Assembly (NCBI RefSeq): GCF_008086345.1
Contig: NZ_CP043006.1
Location: forward strand, 3,470,032-3,534,031
Length of the DNA stretch: 64,000 nt
DNA from: Chitinophaga sp. XS-30
Lineage (GTDB): Bacteria; Bacteroidota; Bacteroidia; Chitinophagales; Chitinophagaceae
Direction of reading: 5' to 3'
How positions within the stretch are numbered: position 1 is the stretch's first letter; each line of letters opens with the position of its first letter. A program made the position numbers and the translations under genes. Below are positions 28,396-41,777 of the stretch, one piece after another. The notes below the pieces were generated by a model that saw only the letters and a program-made list of their open reading frames with translations, was not told where the DNA came from and did no database searches.

Positions 28396-28965
28396 ATGAA
28401 GCCGCTTACCATCTTGCTTTTTGCTTTACTGACCATTTCAGCTTACGGACAAGACAAGTACAGTTCTGCCCACTTCACCAGGCTGACTTTGCTCGAAGGA
28501 ACAGATTATGTGATGGCCGCGATCGACAATGTAGAGAAGATGTTCGCTATGAGCAGCAAAAGCCTTTTGTTCATCAACACCCGGAACGGGCAATCGAAAC
28601 AGGTTGATTTCCCTGAAGACGCTTTCATAAAGAAGATCGAACAGATCAGGATAGACAGCTTGCAGATCAACCGGGTGATCGTTGTGGCCAATACCGTTAA
28701 TCTTGACAACAGTAAAAACATCGACTGGAAAGATCCCGGCCAGATCATTATGCTTTCCACGGATGGACAGGAAAAGGTGCAGCTGACGGAAGACCGTTTT
28801 TTTGTGCGGACCTGGATCGTTAATCCTCAAACAGGAGGGCTTGTGGTTACAGGGGATTATGACTCGAACAATAATGGCAAATACGACAGGACGGATAAGC
28901 CTGAAGTATTGCTTTTTGATCTGAAGACCCTGAAGCTGATATCAAAGATATCAGCAGGAAAATGA
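28396..28965 (+). CDS. Secreted hypothetical protein
   Basis: A 189-residue protein starting MKPLTILLFALLTISAYGQ, a clear signal peptide; the open frame begins six codons earlier. The mature part has propeller-like beta segments (AIDNVEKMFAMSSKSLLFIN, QINRVIVVANTVNL, GGLVVTGDYDSNNNGKYDRT). The Asp-rich DYDSNNNGKYD may bind calcium (EF-loop-like). No family recognised. It is divergent from the TetR gene and could be its target. Confidence 0.6.
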   Translation: MKPLTILLFALLTISAYGQDKYSSAHFTRLTLLEGTDYVMAAIDNVEKMFAMSSKSLLFINTRNGQSKQVDFPEDAFIKKIEQIRIDSLQINRVIVVANTVNLDNSKNIDWKDPGQIIMLSTDGQEKVQLTEDRFFVRTWIVNPQTGGLVVTGDYDSNNNGKYDRTDKPEVLLFDLKTLKLISKISAGK

Positions 28966-28971
28966 AAAAGT

Positions 28972-29038
28972 GGTCTTTTAAACAAAGCAAAATCGGCCTT
29001 TAAAACAAAGTCGGGGGTTTTTGCGCGCTTTACTTTTG
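28972..29038 (+). promoter_or_regulatory. Two-site operator and promoter of the SDR gene
   Basis: GGTCTTTTAAACAAAG (28972-28987) and GGCCTTTAAAACAAAG (28995-29010) are direct repeats 23 bp apart. Twenty bp after the second site lies TACTTTTG (29031-29038), a TAnnTTTG -7 element; no -33 consensus is present because the second site occupies that region. The same layout precedes the AraC gene at 30103-30169, so AraC-type activation is inferred. Confidence 0.75.
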
Positions 29039-29061
29039 TTCCAACAAAAACAAATCAAAAA

Positions 29062-30069
29062 ATGGAACAACACAATTACCAGGGAGCGCTGCAGCAACCG
29101 CTGAACTCCGGTTTTAACGCCAAGTCCACAGCAAGCGATGTTATCAAAGGCATAGACCTCACCGGAAAGGTGGCGATCGTCACGGGCGGCAACGCGGGCA
29201 TTGGCCTGGAAACCGTCAAAACCCTGGCTGCCGCGGGCGCTACGTTGGTGATACCGGCACGGGATATTGAAAAGGCGGCACGGAACCTGGCGGGTATCGC
29301 CAATGTGGAACTGGCGGCTATGGACCTGATGGACCCGGCGTCCATTGACGCATTCGCGCAGCAATTCCTGTCATCGGCCAGGCCGCTTCACCTGCTGATC
29401 AACAACGCAGGCATCATGTGGGTGCCGCTGCGGCGGGACAATCGCGGTATCGAATCACAACTGGCCACCAATTACCTCGCACAATTCCACCTGACAGCAA
29501 GATTATGGCCTGCCCTCAAAAAAGCCAATGGCGCCAGGGTAGTCAATGTATCCTCTTCAGGGCATCATATGTCCCCGTTCAATTTCGATGATCCTCAGTT
29601 CCTGCATCGCGAATACCAGACCTTACAGGCTTACGGGCAATCAAAGACCGCCAGCAACCTGTTTGCATTGGAGCTGGACAATGCGGCCAAAGCATTTAAC
29701 GTCAGGGCATATTCCTTACATCCCGGCTCTATCGGGGGGACCGAATTAGCCCGGGAAGCACCGGTAGAATTGTTTCAGCAGATGGGTATCTGTGATGCCG
29801 AAGGCAATATTTTACCGGAGGTGGCGGCAGGGCTGAAAACGATCCCGCAGGGTGCGGCCACCACGGTCTGGTGTGCTACCAGCCGGCAGCTGGACCATAT
29901 CGGCGGGGTGTATTGTGAAGATGCGGATGTGGCGGAGCTGGTGTCCGGTAGTACCAGCGGTACAATAGGGGCAGGAGGCGTGCAGCCTTATTCGCTGGAC
30001 CGGGATAGCGCCAAAAAGCTCTGGAAGCTAAGCGAAGAGCTGACGGGCCTGAAGTTTGTTGTGCATTGA
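29062..30069 (+). CDS. Short-chain dehydrogenase/reductase (SDR)
   Basis: A 335-residue oxidoreductase. NAD(P) motif VTGGNAGIGLETVKTLAAAG (TGxxxGIG) near residue 40, NNAG at LLINNAGIMWV, and catalytic Ser with Tyr-x-x-x-Lys in SSSGHH...AYGQSKTASN. The size and sequence resemble the retinol-dehydrogenase/WWOX-like branch. Substrate unknown. It is controlled by the same two-site operator as the AraC gene that follows, suggesting an inducible detoxification pair. Confidence 0.9.
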   Translation: MEQHNYQGALQQPLNSGFNAKSTASDVIKGIDLTGKVAIVTGGNAGIGLETVKTLAAAGATLVIPARDIEKAARNLAGIANVELAAMDLMDPASIDAFAQQFLSSARPLHLLINNAGIMWVPLRRDNRGIESQLATNYLAQFHLTARLWPALKKANGARVVNVSSSGHHMSPFNFDDPQFLHREYQTLQAYGQSKTASNLFALELDNAAKAFNVRAYSLHPGSIGGTELAREAPVELFQQMGICDAEGNILPEVAAGLKTIPQGAATTVWCATSRQLDHIGGVYCEDADVAELVSGSTSGTIGAGGVQPYSLDRDSAKKLWKLSEELTGLKFVVH

Positions 30070-30102
30070 TTTTCAGATGTCTGTGTCTGCACAACCTTTT
30101 GT

Positions 30103-30169
30103 GGCCGGATGAACAAAGTGAATCTGGCCTTTAAAACAAAGCGTGATTGAAGCGTACGGATTATTTTTG
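30103..30169 (+). promoter_or_regulatory. Two-site operator and promoter of the AraC regulator gene
   Basis: GGCCGGATGAACAAAG (30103-30118) and GGCCTTTAAAACAAAG (30126-30141) lie 23 bp apart, the second being identical to the proximal site before the SDR gene. TATTTTTG (30162-30169) follows after 20 bp, the same spacing as at 29031. Positive autoregulation is inferred. Confidence 0.75.
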
Positions 30170-30185
30170 TACCAAACCTCGCCAT

Positions 30186-30995
30186 ATGGAGTATAAAGCA
30201 AAGTATATAACGGATGACATCAAGCTTTCCTGCTATGAGGACAAATTCTTCAAGTCGGATATCATGTTCGAGCATCATATGCTGATATGGTTCATTTCCG
30301 GGGAAACAAAGATCGTGCAGGCAGATGCCACCTATATGTTCAAAAAGGGGGATATTTTCCTGATCCCCCGCAACCAGCTGGCTACGATCATCAACTATCC
30401 CAAAGACGGGCAGCCGCATAAAACGGTGGTGATGCATTTGTCCGCCCCCAGGCTCAGGGAATTTTATGACCGGTTGAATGTAAAGCCCCCGGCCGCTGTG
30501 TCGCAGAAGATCCATTGCTACAGCGATCACCCTTTGCTGGAAAGCTGTCTGGCTTCGTTGATCCCTTATTTCGAGATGAAAACGCTCCCCGCGGATATTG
30601 CTTCCCTGAAGATAATGGAGGCCATCAGCATTCTCCGGACAATAGACCCGGGAATCGATGATGTGCTGGCAAACTTTGAAGAGCCGGGAAAGATCGATCT
30701 GGTCGGTTATATGGAAAAGAATTTCATGTTCAATATGACGATGGAAAAGTTCGGTTACCTGACCGGGAGGAGCCTGACCACCTTCAAGCGCGACTTCAAA
30801 AGGGCTTTCAATACAACGCCGCAGAAATGGCTTACGCAGAAGCGCCTGGAGCTGGCACACTACCGGTTCGTGGAGCAAAAAAGCAGGCCGGTGGATGTTT
30901 GTTATGAAGTAGGTTTTGAGAATCTTTCCCATTTTTCCTACGCTTTCAGGAAGCAGTTTGGCTATGCTCCCTCTGCGTTGCTGGAAGGCAGGTAG
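30186..30995 (+). CDS. AraC-family transcriptional regulator
   Basis: A 269-residue regulator starting MEYKAKYITDDIKLSCYEDK; the open frame begins 13 codons earlier but would overlap the promoter. N-terminal cupin-like sensor (GDIFLIPRNQLATIINYPKD) and C-terminal double HTH (MTMEKFGYLTGRSLTTFKRD, FNTTPQKWL, VDVCYEVGFENLSHFSYAFR). It follows an SDR gene with the same operator arrangement, so it very likely controls both. Confidence 0.9.
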   Translation: MEYKAKYITDDIKLSCYEDKFFKSDIMFEHHMLIWFISGETKIVQADATYMFKKGDIFLIPRNQLATIINYPKDGQPHKTVVMHLSAPRLREFYDRLNVKPPAAVSQKIHCYSDHPLLESCLASLIPYFEMKTLPADIASLKIMEAISILRTIDPGIDDVLANFEEPGKIDLVGYMEKNFMFNMTMEKFGYLTGRSLTTFKRDFKRAFNTTPQKWLTQKRLELAHYRFVEQKSRPVDVCYEVGFENLSHFSYAFRKQFGYAPSALLEGR

Positions 30996-31103
30996 TTTGG
31001 ATGAAATGATGTTATAAGGATGTGTTGTTGAGAGAGCCGTAACATCAGGTGCAGGTAAGCATATCATAGCGGCGTGTCACCAGGTTCCGGAGCCGTAGCG
31101 CAC

Positions 31104-31137
31104 AAGCCTTCAGGTCAAACTGCCTGAAGGCTTTTTT
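31104..31137 (+). terminator. Rho-independent terminator after the AraC gene
   Basis: AAGCCTTCAGG (31104-31114) pairs perfectly with CCTGAAGGCTT (31123-31133), followed by T residues. It lies about 110 bp after the AraC stop codon. Confidence 0.85.
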
Positions 31138-31155
31138 CGTGGTCCGGTCCGGATT

Positions 31156-31206
31156 GACTATCTTGTAACAGGCGGAAATGATTATCTTGTAATAGATTAT
31201 AGCTAT
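31156..31206. promoter_or_regulatory. Possible OxyR-type site and direct repeat upstream of katG
   Basis: ATAGATTATAGCTAT (31192-31206) fits the OxyR half-operator ATAGntnnnanCTAT exactly. Just upstream, GACTATCTTGTAACAG (31156) and GATTATCTTGTAATAG (31180) form a 24-bp-spaced direct repeat. In other Bacteroidota katG is under OxyR control; the second OxyR half-site here is poor, so the assignment is tentative. katG starts 110 bp downstream. Confidence 0.4.
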
Positions 31207-31288
31207 TGAAATATAGAATCAATTGATTCTGATTATACCTTAAACTGTTCTAATTTTATTGATCTGCAAAAATGCAGGAGCAGTCTAG

Positions 31289-33592
<2,304 letters not shown>

Positions 33593-33613
33593 TTGATCAC
33601 TTGCCATATTGAT

Positions 33614-33648
33614 ACAGCAGCCTCCGGTGACGGGGGCTGCTGTTTTTT
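33614..33648. terminator. Terminator after katG
   Basis: ACAGCAGCC (33614-33622) pairs with GGCTGCTGT (33635-33643), followed by TTTTT. It lies between katG and the convergent rph gene. Confidence 0.8.
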
Positions 33649-33654
33649 GGGATG

Positions 33655-36279
<2,625 letters not shown>

Positions 36280-36323
36280 TTATTTGACTTTTTGCTGCTA
36301 TTGCAGGTAAGGTTGTTTTTATA

Positions 36324-36785
36324 CTAGGAAGCTGTTGAACGCAACGTGTCAGTTGTTTCATTCATCAGTTCAATAGCCTTCGATAAGTACGTTTCAATGA
36401 TTTTGATTTCCTTGTCCGGGAACGATGCAAAGAGTATTTCCGATTTGTTCCGGAATTCCTTGTACAGCGGTTCTAAAAGCGCCATGATATTTTTCGTGTT
36501 TGGCATGATGAAGACTTTCCGCCTGTCGTCTTCCGCAAATTTTCTTTTGACCAGTTTTTTCTTTTCAAACCGGTCTATTAAACCCGTAACCGCGCCGGTC
36601 GTCAAGCCGGTCAATGTAGCCAGCTCGCCGGCGGTCATCCGTCCCTTTTCTATCAGAAAGCCCAGGTATTTATGGTCGGTTCCCGAAAGCCCCGCCTTTC
36701 GGGCAACGGCTTCGTGCATCTGAATAGTCGTGTAAGCATGTAACTGGTTCAGTTTTCTGACGTGTTTGATGATGTCGGTATTCAT
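36324..36785 (-). CDS. MarR-family transcriptional regulator
   Basis: A 153-residue winged-helix protein with typical segments MTAGELATLTGLTTGAVTGL (recognition helix), DRFEKKKLVKRKFAEDDRRKVFI (wing) and a C-terminal dimer helix. It is the first gene of a probable two-gene unit with rph and is likely to control the expression of the phosphotransferase. A GTAA-N9-TTAC element lies just upstream. Confidence 0.9.
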   Translation of the reverse strand: MNTDIIKHVRKLNQLHAYTTIQMHEAVARKAGLSGTDHKYLGFLIEKGRMTAGELATLTGLTTGAVTGLIDRFEKKKLVKRKFAEDDRRKVFIMPNTKNIMALLEPLYKEFRNKSEILFASFPDKEIKIIETYLSKAIELMNETTDTLRSTAS

Positions 36786-36800
36786 TTTATATCTTATTAT

Positions 36801-36817
36801 GTAAGTATCTTAGTTAC
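36801..36817. promoter_or_regulatory. Possible MarR operator
   Basis: GTAA (36801-36804) and TTAC (36814-36817) flank the near-palindrome GTATCTTAG in front of the marR-rph unit, 16 bp before the MarR start codon. Short arms make this tentative. Confidence 0.4.
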
Positions 36818-36879
36818 AAAGATAATATTTATTCTGCGGGATGAACAACAAATTCCGGGGAATAAGGGAGGTTAATGTA

Positions 36880-36906
36880 AAAAGCCACTGAAAATCAGTG
36901 GCTTTT
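36880..36906 (-). terminator. Rho-independent terminator after the alpha/beta hydrolase gene
   Basis: AAAAGCCACTGA (36880-36891) and TCAGTGGCTTTT (36895-36906) are perfect arms around an AAA loop. Read on the minus strand it follows the hydrolase stop at 36962 by about 55 bp. Confidence 0.82.
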
Positions 36907-36961
36907 GATATTTGTGATCCTGCATTTGCAGGCTGATGGGAAAGATAATGGCTATGTCGGC

Positions 36962-37900
36962 CTAAAACATCGGCGGCGGTGCATTCAGGTCGGCATCCAG
37001 GAAATCGGTGATCATGGGGATCAGCCAGTCCGTCTGCATCATCATCCCGATATGGGTAGTGCCCGGTAGAATGGCCAGGCGGGATTGGGGCAGGCCGTGG
37101 ATATCGCCCATTTTTCCGCCGCCCTTGGCCCGGAACAGCTCCAGGGCATGCTCATACCGTACGCCGTCGGCATCGCCAATAGCCATGAACAGGGGAGTTT
37201 TGATGTTCTTAACCTCTGCGGACCAGTCATAAGGCTTCAGGTCTATGCTTATCACCTTCTTCACAAACTCCGGAAAATGCGCCGGATCATTTCCAAGGCT
37301 GTCGTATTGCGTTTGTATGGGTGATCCTTTGAACATATCCGCATTGATCGTTGAATACATGGCCTCTACATCAGGCCACCATCCGTCATGCGCATAGGTA
37401 CCGGACAGTACCACCAGCCGGCGTACCTGCTCCGGATGCCGCACGGCCATCTGGAAGGCAACTCCGCCTCCCATGCTGTATCCCAGTATGTCCGCACTGT
37501 CTATCTTGAGATGCCTGAGCAGTCCGGATACATCGTCCGCCATATTTTCATAGCTGAATTCCCGGGATATATCCCTTGTGCGCCCGTGGCCCTGCATTTC
37601 CGCTACGATGACCTGCCTGTCTTTCGCCAGCAGGGGGATGATGTGCGACCAGTTCAGGGGGATATTCATAAAGGAGCCATGGAGGAGTACGATGGGCTTG
37701 CCTTTGCCATAAACCTCATAGTACAGTTTTAGCCCGTTTACAGCTGCGTAACCGGTGTCAGCAGGCTGAATGCTTTTGCCGGCAACCGTTTCCGTTGTTT
37801 CAGCTGAGGTATTTTGTTCATTGGTGGAACGCGGCTGGCAGGCTGCCAACATCGCTAAAGCAATAATAACGGGGAGACGGGTGAGGATGTGCTTATTCAT
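36962..37900 (-). CDS. Alpha/beta hydrolase lipoprotein
   Basis: A 312-residue protein starting MNKHILTRLPVIIALAMLAA with the lipobox Cys next (AACQPRS); eight more codons lie upstream. Alpha/beta hydrolase motifs: oxyanion region IVLLHGSFMN, nucleophile elbow GYSMGGG near residue 130, Asp candidate in AIGDADGVRYEH and His in PGTTHIGMMM. Predicted envelope location; substrate unknown. A standalone minus-strand gene. Confidence 0.85.
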   Translation of the reverse strand: MNKHILTRLPVIIALAMLAACQPRSTNEQNTSAETTETVAGKSIQPADTGYAAVNGLKLYYEVYGKGKPIVLLHGSFMNIPLNWSHIIPLLAKDRQVIVAEMQGHGRTRDISREFSYENMADDVSGLLRHLKIDSADILGYSMGGGVAFQMAVRHPEQVRRLVVLSGTYAHDGWWPDVEAMYSTINADMFKGSPIQTQYDSLGNDPAHFPEFVKKVISIDLKPYDWSAEVKNIKTPLFMAIGDADGVRYEHALELFRAKGGGKMGDIHGLPQSRLAILPGTTHIGMMMQTDWLIPMITDFLDADLNAPPPMF

Positions 37901-38092
37901 ATCGTGTGTTTTTTTACGATACAAATGTCGGCAACAATACTATGTCCTTTACAGTGCGTATGTGCCATTCCTGCGGGGAGAATGCGACATGGAGATGTAG
38001 CATGGTTAACCGCAGGGGAGCGTACTGTTTATGCCAATAAGCGCTGTAAAAGGGGGCAGACTGTCCCCGTTCTCCGGCAGCAGGCAAAGTCT

Positions 38093-38623
38093 TTATAAAG
38101 CATCCAGGAAATCAAGATACAGCGGAACGCTTCTTTCAATCCATTCCTCCGAAGTGTTGAACTCCATCCCGTAGTAAGCAAAGAATGGCCTGTAATCGGC
38201 TTTTACATATTCAAAAGTCAACTCAAAAGGTCTCGTTAATTCTGCCAGGGTGTATTTATATCTTTCTTCCCGGCGATATTCGTGTTCATCAACCCCCAGT
38301 GATATCGCCAGTGCAATTTTCTTCCCCGAAACCCTGTACCCGCTTTTACTGCCGTAAGCCCATCCATGCGTCAACACTTCATCGAACCATTTCTTCAAAA
38401 GCGGAGGACAATTGAACCAGTAGTACGGGAACTGAAATACAATTTTGTCATATTGCTCAACCAGCCGTTGTTCCGCCAGTACGTCGATTTTTTCATCAGG
38501 GTAAACCTTGTATAGCTGGTGGACTACATATTTGTCAGGGAATTTATGCAGTTCTCTGATCCATCTTTTGTTGACAGCTGAATTTTCAATATCAGGATGT
38601 GTTACGATTACCAATGTTTTCAT
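38093..38623 (-). CDS. NAD(P)H-dependent FMN oxidoreductase (flavodoxin-like fold)
   Basis: A 176-residue cytoplasmic protein started at MKTLVIVTHPDIENSAVNKR (a ten-codon upstream extension is less likely). The FMN-binding start LVIVTHPDIENSAVN and the segment FQFPYYWFNCPPLLKKWFDE match the quinone reductase / KefF-MdaB group. Such enzymes reduce quinones by two electrons. It is divergent from an HxlR regulator with an inverted repeat between them, the classic electrophile-sensing arrangement. Confidence 0.87.
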   Translation of the reverse strand: MKTLVIVTHPDIENSAVNKRWIRELHKFPDKYVVHQLYKVYPDEKIDVLAEQRLVEQYDKIVFQFPYYWFNCPPLLKKWFDEVLTHGWAYGSKSGYRVSGKKIALAISLGVDEHEYRREERYKYTLAELTRPFELTFEYVKADYRPFFAYYGMEFNTSEEWIERSVPLYLDFLDAL

Positions 38624-38678
38624 CTTGTCAAAAACTTGAAAGTTATGACGCAAAAATAAAGCGGATACCCTTAGTTTT

Positions 38679-38705
38679 GTACATTAGCAGCTGATTGTAA
38701 TGTAC
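38679..38705. promoter_or_regulatory. Inverted repeat, likely HxlR operator
   Basis: GTACATTA (38679-38686) and TAATGTAC (38698-38705) are perfect inverted arms with an 11-bp spacer. They lie between the divergent oxidoreductase and HxlR genes, covering the expected promoters. Confidence 0.65.
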
Positions 38706-38722
38706 TATAAAAAATGTAAGTA

Positions 38723-39079
38723 ATGTCCCGCATCAAAGAAACGTCAACAAACTTTGCCAACAAACAGGCCCTGGCAGATGAATGTGCAGAAGCTTATGCA
38801 GCAAACATTATTGGCGGGCAATGGGCATTGGTCATTTGTTCCTGGTTAACGAACGGGAAGCACCGGTTTGGGGAACTGAAGAAAAAGCTGCCCAATATAA
38901 CGGAACGAATGTTGACTTTGCAACTGCGGAAACTGGAGGAGCATAAAATTGTGAAACGGACCGTTTACGCAGAAGTGCCGCCGCGGGTGGAGTATGAATT
39001 GACGCCGATAGGTTACCAGCTGAAACCCATCATCAGACAACTGGAGAAGTGGGGGGAGCAGCATAAAAAGCTGATGTAA
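38723..39079 (+). CDS. HxlR-family transcriptional regulator
   Basis: A 118-residue winged-helix protein with the family marks DECAEAYAANIIGGQWALVI (conserved Cys), HRFGELKKKLPNITERMLTL and EVPPRVEYELTPIG. Likely represses the divergent FMN oxidoreductase gene and itself, sensing electrophiles through the N-terminal Cys; this role is inferred from the family and the layout. Confidence 0.88.
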   Translation: MSRIKETSTNFANKQALADECAEAYAANIIGGQWALVICSWLTNGKHRFGELKKKLPNITERMLTLQLRKLEEHKIVKRTVYAEVPPRVEYELTPIGYQLKPIIRQLEKWGEQHKKLM

Positions 39080-39216
39080 AGGACGACCGTGGTTGGCCTG
39101 CCCCGTTGATAAGAGCGCATGATGGAGAATGGAGTGTGCCGCCTATTTTAAGGGCGACCTTTTTTTCTGATGTTGGTTTCATGGGGTCAACGGCCGCTGC
39201 CGTAAAATTATCAGTC

Positions 39217-39645
39217 ATGAAGTTCAAGCTAATTTTATCTTTTTTGCTTTCAGCCACTTGTTTTGCCGCATTCAGCCAGGAAAAGCGATCCGGCGAACCC
39301 GAAAAACGCGACATTGCCGCTACGGAGAATGGCTTGATCAAGATATCCGTCATGTACCCATATGCCGAGGGTAAAACCTTTGATATGGCGTATTATGAGA
39401 CTAAGCACATGCCCATGGTGGCCGGTTTTTTGGGATCAAACCTGGTTAAATATACTATTGAAAAGGGGCTTTCCAGCGGTGTTCCCAACCAGCCTTTGCC
39501 TTTTATGGCTATTGGTACATTTTATGTTAAAAGCTTACATGAATATCAAGCGGCTATCGCTCCAAATAGAGATAGGATTCGTGCGGATTTTATAAATTAT
39601 ACCAATGCCGTTCCCGTTATTTTGGTGAGTGAGGTGGTAAGGTAA
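39217..39645 (+). CDS. Secreted EthD-family protein
   Basis: A 142-residue protein started at MKFKLILSFLLSATCFAAFS with signal peptide ending at SQ (the open frame reaches 39106 with no support). The mature part ISVMYPYAEGKTFDMAYYET followed by KHMPMVAGFLG is the EthD dimeric ferredoxin-like fold. EthD proteins accompany oxidoreductases; a secreted form is unusual and its function is unknown. Confidence 0.75.
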   Translation: MKFKLILSFLLSATCFAAFSQEKRSGEPEKRDIAATENGLIKISVMYPYAEGKTFDMAYYETKHMPMVAGFLGSNLVKYTIEKGLSSGVPNQPLPFMAIGTFYVKSLHEYQAAIAPNRDRIRADFINYTNAVPVILVSEVVR

Positions 39646-39694
39646 AGTTTATTTTAATGGTAAAGCATCCGGCATCCTTCCCATGATTTAACAG

Positions 39695-40612
39695 TCAATT
39701 GAACGATGCCCTGAATTCCAAAGGCGACAGGTCCGTCTTGTTTTTAAACAGTTTACTGAAGCTCTGCGGATGCCCGAAGCCTAGTTCGTAAGCGATTTCA
39801 CTGACTGTTAATTGTGTCGTAGAAAGTTTTTCTTTCGCTTTTTCAATCAGTTTTTCATGAATGTATTGTTTAGCGCTTTTTCCTATCAATGAGCGGAGCA
39901 CATCACTTAAATATCCCGCGGAAATATTCAATTGTCCGGCAAGAAAACGTACGCTTGGGATTCCCTGCTTCAAAGATTGTTCACTGTTGAAATACGCATC
40001 TAAAATGGTTTCCGTTTTTTGCAGGATATCATTATTGATGGTTTTACGGGTTATAAACTGTCGCTGATAAAAGCGGTTGGCATAGCTCAACAACAGTTCT
40101 ATTTGGGCAATGATTACTTCCTGGCTGAATTCGTCAATCCTGCCGTTCAGTTCTTTTTCTATTATTGCGCATACGGAGAGAATGGTTTGTTTTTCTTCGT
40201 CTGACAAATGGAGGGCCTCGTTCACAGCATAGGAAAAATAGCTGTATTGTTTTATCTTTTTTGCCAGGGGATAACCTTGTAGAAAATCAGGATGGAGCAG
40301 CAGAATATAGCATGATGCGTTACCATTATTCTCTGTGCTTCCCACCAATTGATTAGGCGCCAGAAACAACATTCCTCCTTCGTCAAAATCGTAATAGCTC
40401 TGGCCGTATTTCAGCCTTCCGGCATTTTCTGCAATGAACGTTATTTTATAGAAACTCAACACATCATAGCCAGGTATGTTACCGGGATTTAAAGGCTGGT
40501 CTTTATCAAAATAGGTTATGCTGACCAACGGGTGTTTTGGTTTGGGCATCCCGAAGGCTCTATGTATCTCGGAAATGGACCGGAACCGGATAAGTTGATC
40601 TTCCTTTTTCAT
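39695..40612 (-). CDS. AraC-family transcriptional regulator
   Basis: A 305-residue regulator. N-terminal cupin-like sensor domain (YYDFDEGGMLFLAPNQLVGS) and C-terminal double HTH (SVRFLAGQLNISAGYLSDVL, TVSEIAYELGFGHPQSFSKL, FKNKTDLSPLEFR). It is downstream of the SDR gene on the same strand, separated by a terminator hairpin at 40635, and probably regulates it. Confidence 0.9.
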   Translation of the reverse strand: MKKEDQLIRFRSISEIHRAFGMPKPKHPLVSITYFDKDQPLNPGNIPGYDVLSFYKITFIAENAGRLKYGQSYYDFDEGGMLFLAPNQLVGSTENNGNASCYILLLHPDFLQGYPLAKKIKQYSYFSYAVNEALHLSDEEKQTILSVCAIIEKELNGRIDEFSQEVIIAQIELLLSYANRFYQRQFITRKTINNDILQKTETILDAYFNSEQSLKQGIPSVRFLAGQLNISAGYLSDVLRSLIGKSAKQYIHEKLIEKAKEKLSTTQLTVSEIAYELGFGHPQSFSKLFKNKTDLSPLEFRASFN

Positions 40613-40634
40613 TTTTTAAATTTAAGATAAAATA

Positions 40635-40667
40635 GAAACCTATGGAGCAATCATCTCCATAGGTTTC
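40635..40667 (-). terminator. Terminator between the SDR and AraC genes
   Basis: GAAACCTATGGAG (40635-40647) and CTCCATAGGTTTC (40655-40667) form perfect 13-bp arms with a 7-base loop. On the minus strand it follows the SDR stop codon and is followed by T-rich sequence. Confidence 0.75.
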
Positions 40668-40682
40668 AAGCCTTTTGGAAAT

Positions 40683-41474
40683 TTACCAGGGGAAAATTTC
40701 GCGATTGGGTCCCGTAAACATGCCAGTGGGACCATCTTCCTCTAATGCCACACGCACCGGCTCCTGCGAACCTACTTCCACGGGATCAGTACCCTGAAAG
40801 TTATTCAGTGCAGTAGCGGTAAAGCTGGGCGTTACGGCATTTACCCTGATATTGGAATCTTCCAGTTCAATAGCAAGCGCCACCGTAATGGCATTAAGTG
40901 CTGTTTTGGATGCGCCGTAGATCACTTCGAAGCTTTTTCGCCAGGGGGTATTCGTTTCCATATTGAGCGCGAGCGAACCCAAAGCGCTTGATACATTTAC
41001 GATTCGCGCAGCAGGCGCATTGCGCAATAATGGCAAAAATGCCTGGGTAACAGCCAGAGCGCCAAAAACATTGGTATTCCAAACGGTACGCATCTCATCA
41101 ATAGAGGCTACACTGGCGCGGTTGGCGGCCATGATCTCTTCGAGTGTCCGGTTGGGAATCCCGGCATTTGATATCCCGGCATTGTTGACCAACAGCGTAA
41201 GATAGCCAAAGTCGCTATGGATCCGGGCGGCAGCTTCACGAACAGAAACCGGATCGGTTACGTCCAACTGTATGGCGCGGGCTTTTCCGCTGATTTCAGC
41301 CACAGCATCTTCACCATTTTTCAGGTTGCGTGAAGCTACATATACGGTGTAGCCATTATCGGCAAGCGCTTTCGCGATCTGAAAACCAACGCCTTTATTG
41401 GCTCCTGTTACGAGGGCTGTTTTGTTTGTTGCTGAGGAGGTGGAACCTGAAGTTCCTGTTTCATTTGCTTGCAT
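40683..41474 (-). CDS. Short-chain dehydrogenase/reductase
   Basis: A 263-residue SDR started at MQANETGTSGSTSSATNKTA; the open frame extends to 41693 but upstream residues look non-coding. NAD(P) motif VTGANKGVGFQIAKAL, LLVNNAGISN, Ser in NVSSALG and catalytic YGASK. C-terminal EEDGPTGMFTGPNREIFPW is typical of carbonyl-reductase-like SDRs. Substrate unknown. Confidence 0.9.
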   Translation of the reverse strand: MQANETGTSGSTSSATNKTALVTGANKGVGFQIAKALADNGYTVYVASRNLKNGEDAVAEISGKARAIQLDVTDPVSVREAAARIHSDFGYLTLLVNNAGISNAGIPNRTLEEIMAANRASVASIDEMRTVWNTNVFGALAVTQAFLPLLRNAPAARIVNVSSALGSLALNMETNTPWRKSFEVIYGASKTALNAITVALAIELEDSNIRVNAVTPSFTATALNNFQGTDPVEVGSQEPVRVALEEDGPTGMFTGPNREIFPW

Positions 41475-41777
41475 AACTTTGCTTTTTATTGAAAATTTGT
41501 TTTGGCAAAATTCCGGAATCCGGCAGTGGCAGTTGTTGCCAAACTCAATATGATTGTAGTCGTATTGAGGATCGTGTTTTGTCTGATTGCCAACAACCGT
41601 CCTGCTGTCTCCGGGTCCCGGTGCTGCCATGTCTAATGCGATGGGTTGTTGCGGGAGACGCCTGAACCGGCTATATCGGGTCTTCACCGGCATCTCCCTG
41701 CGTTTTCAATGCTTTTTAGCTATCTTGCAAAGCAAGGTGCGGCGCAATTGTGCGGCCTCCGGAAAACAATTTTTGGG

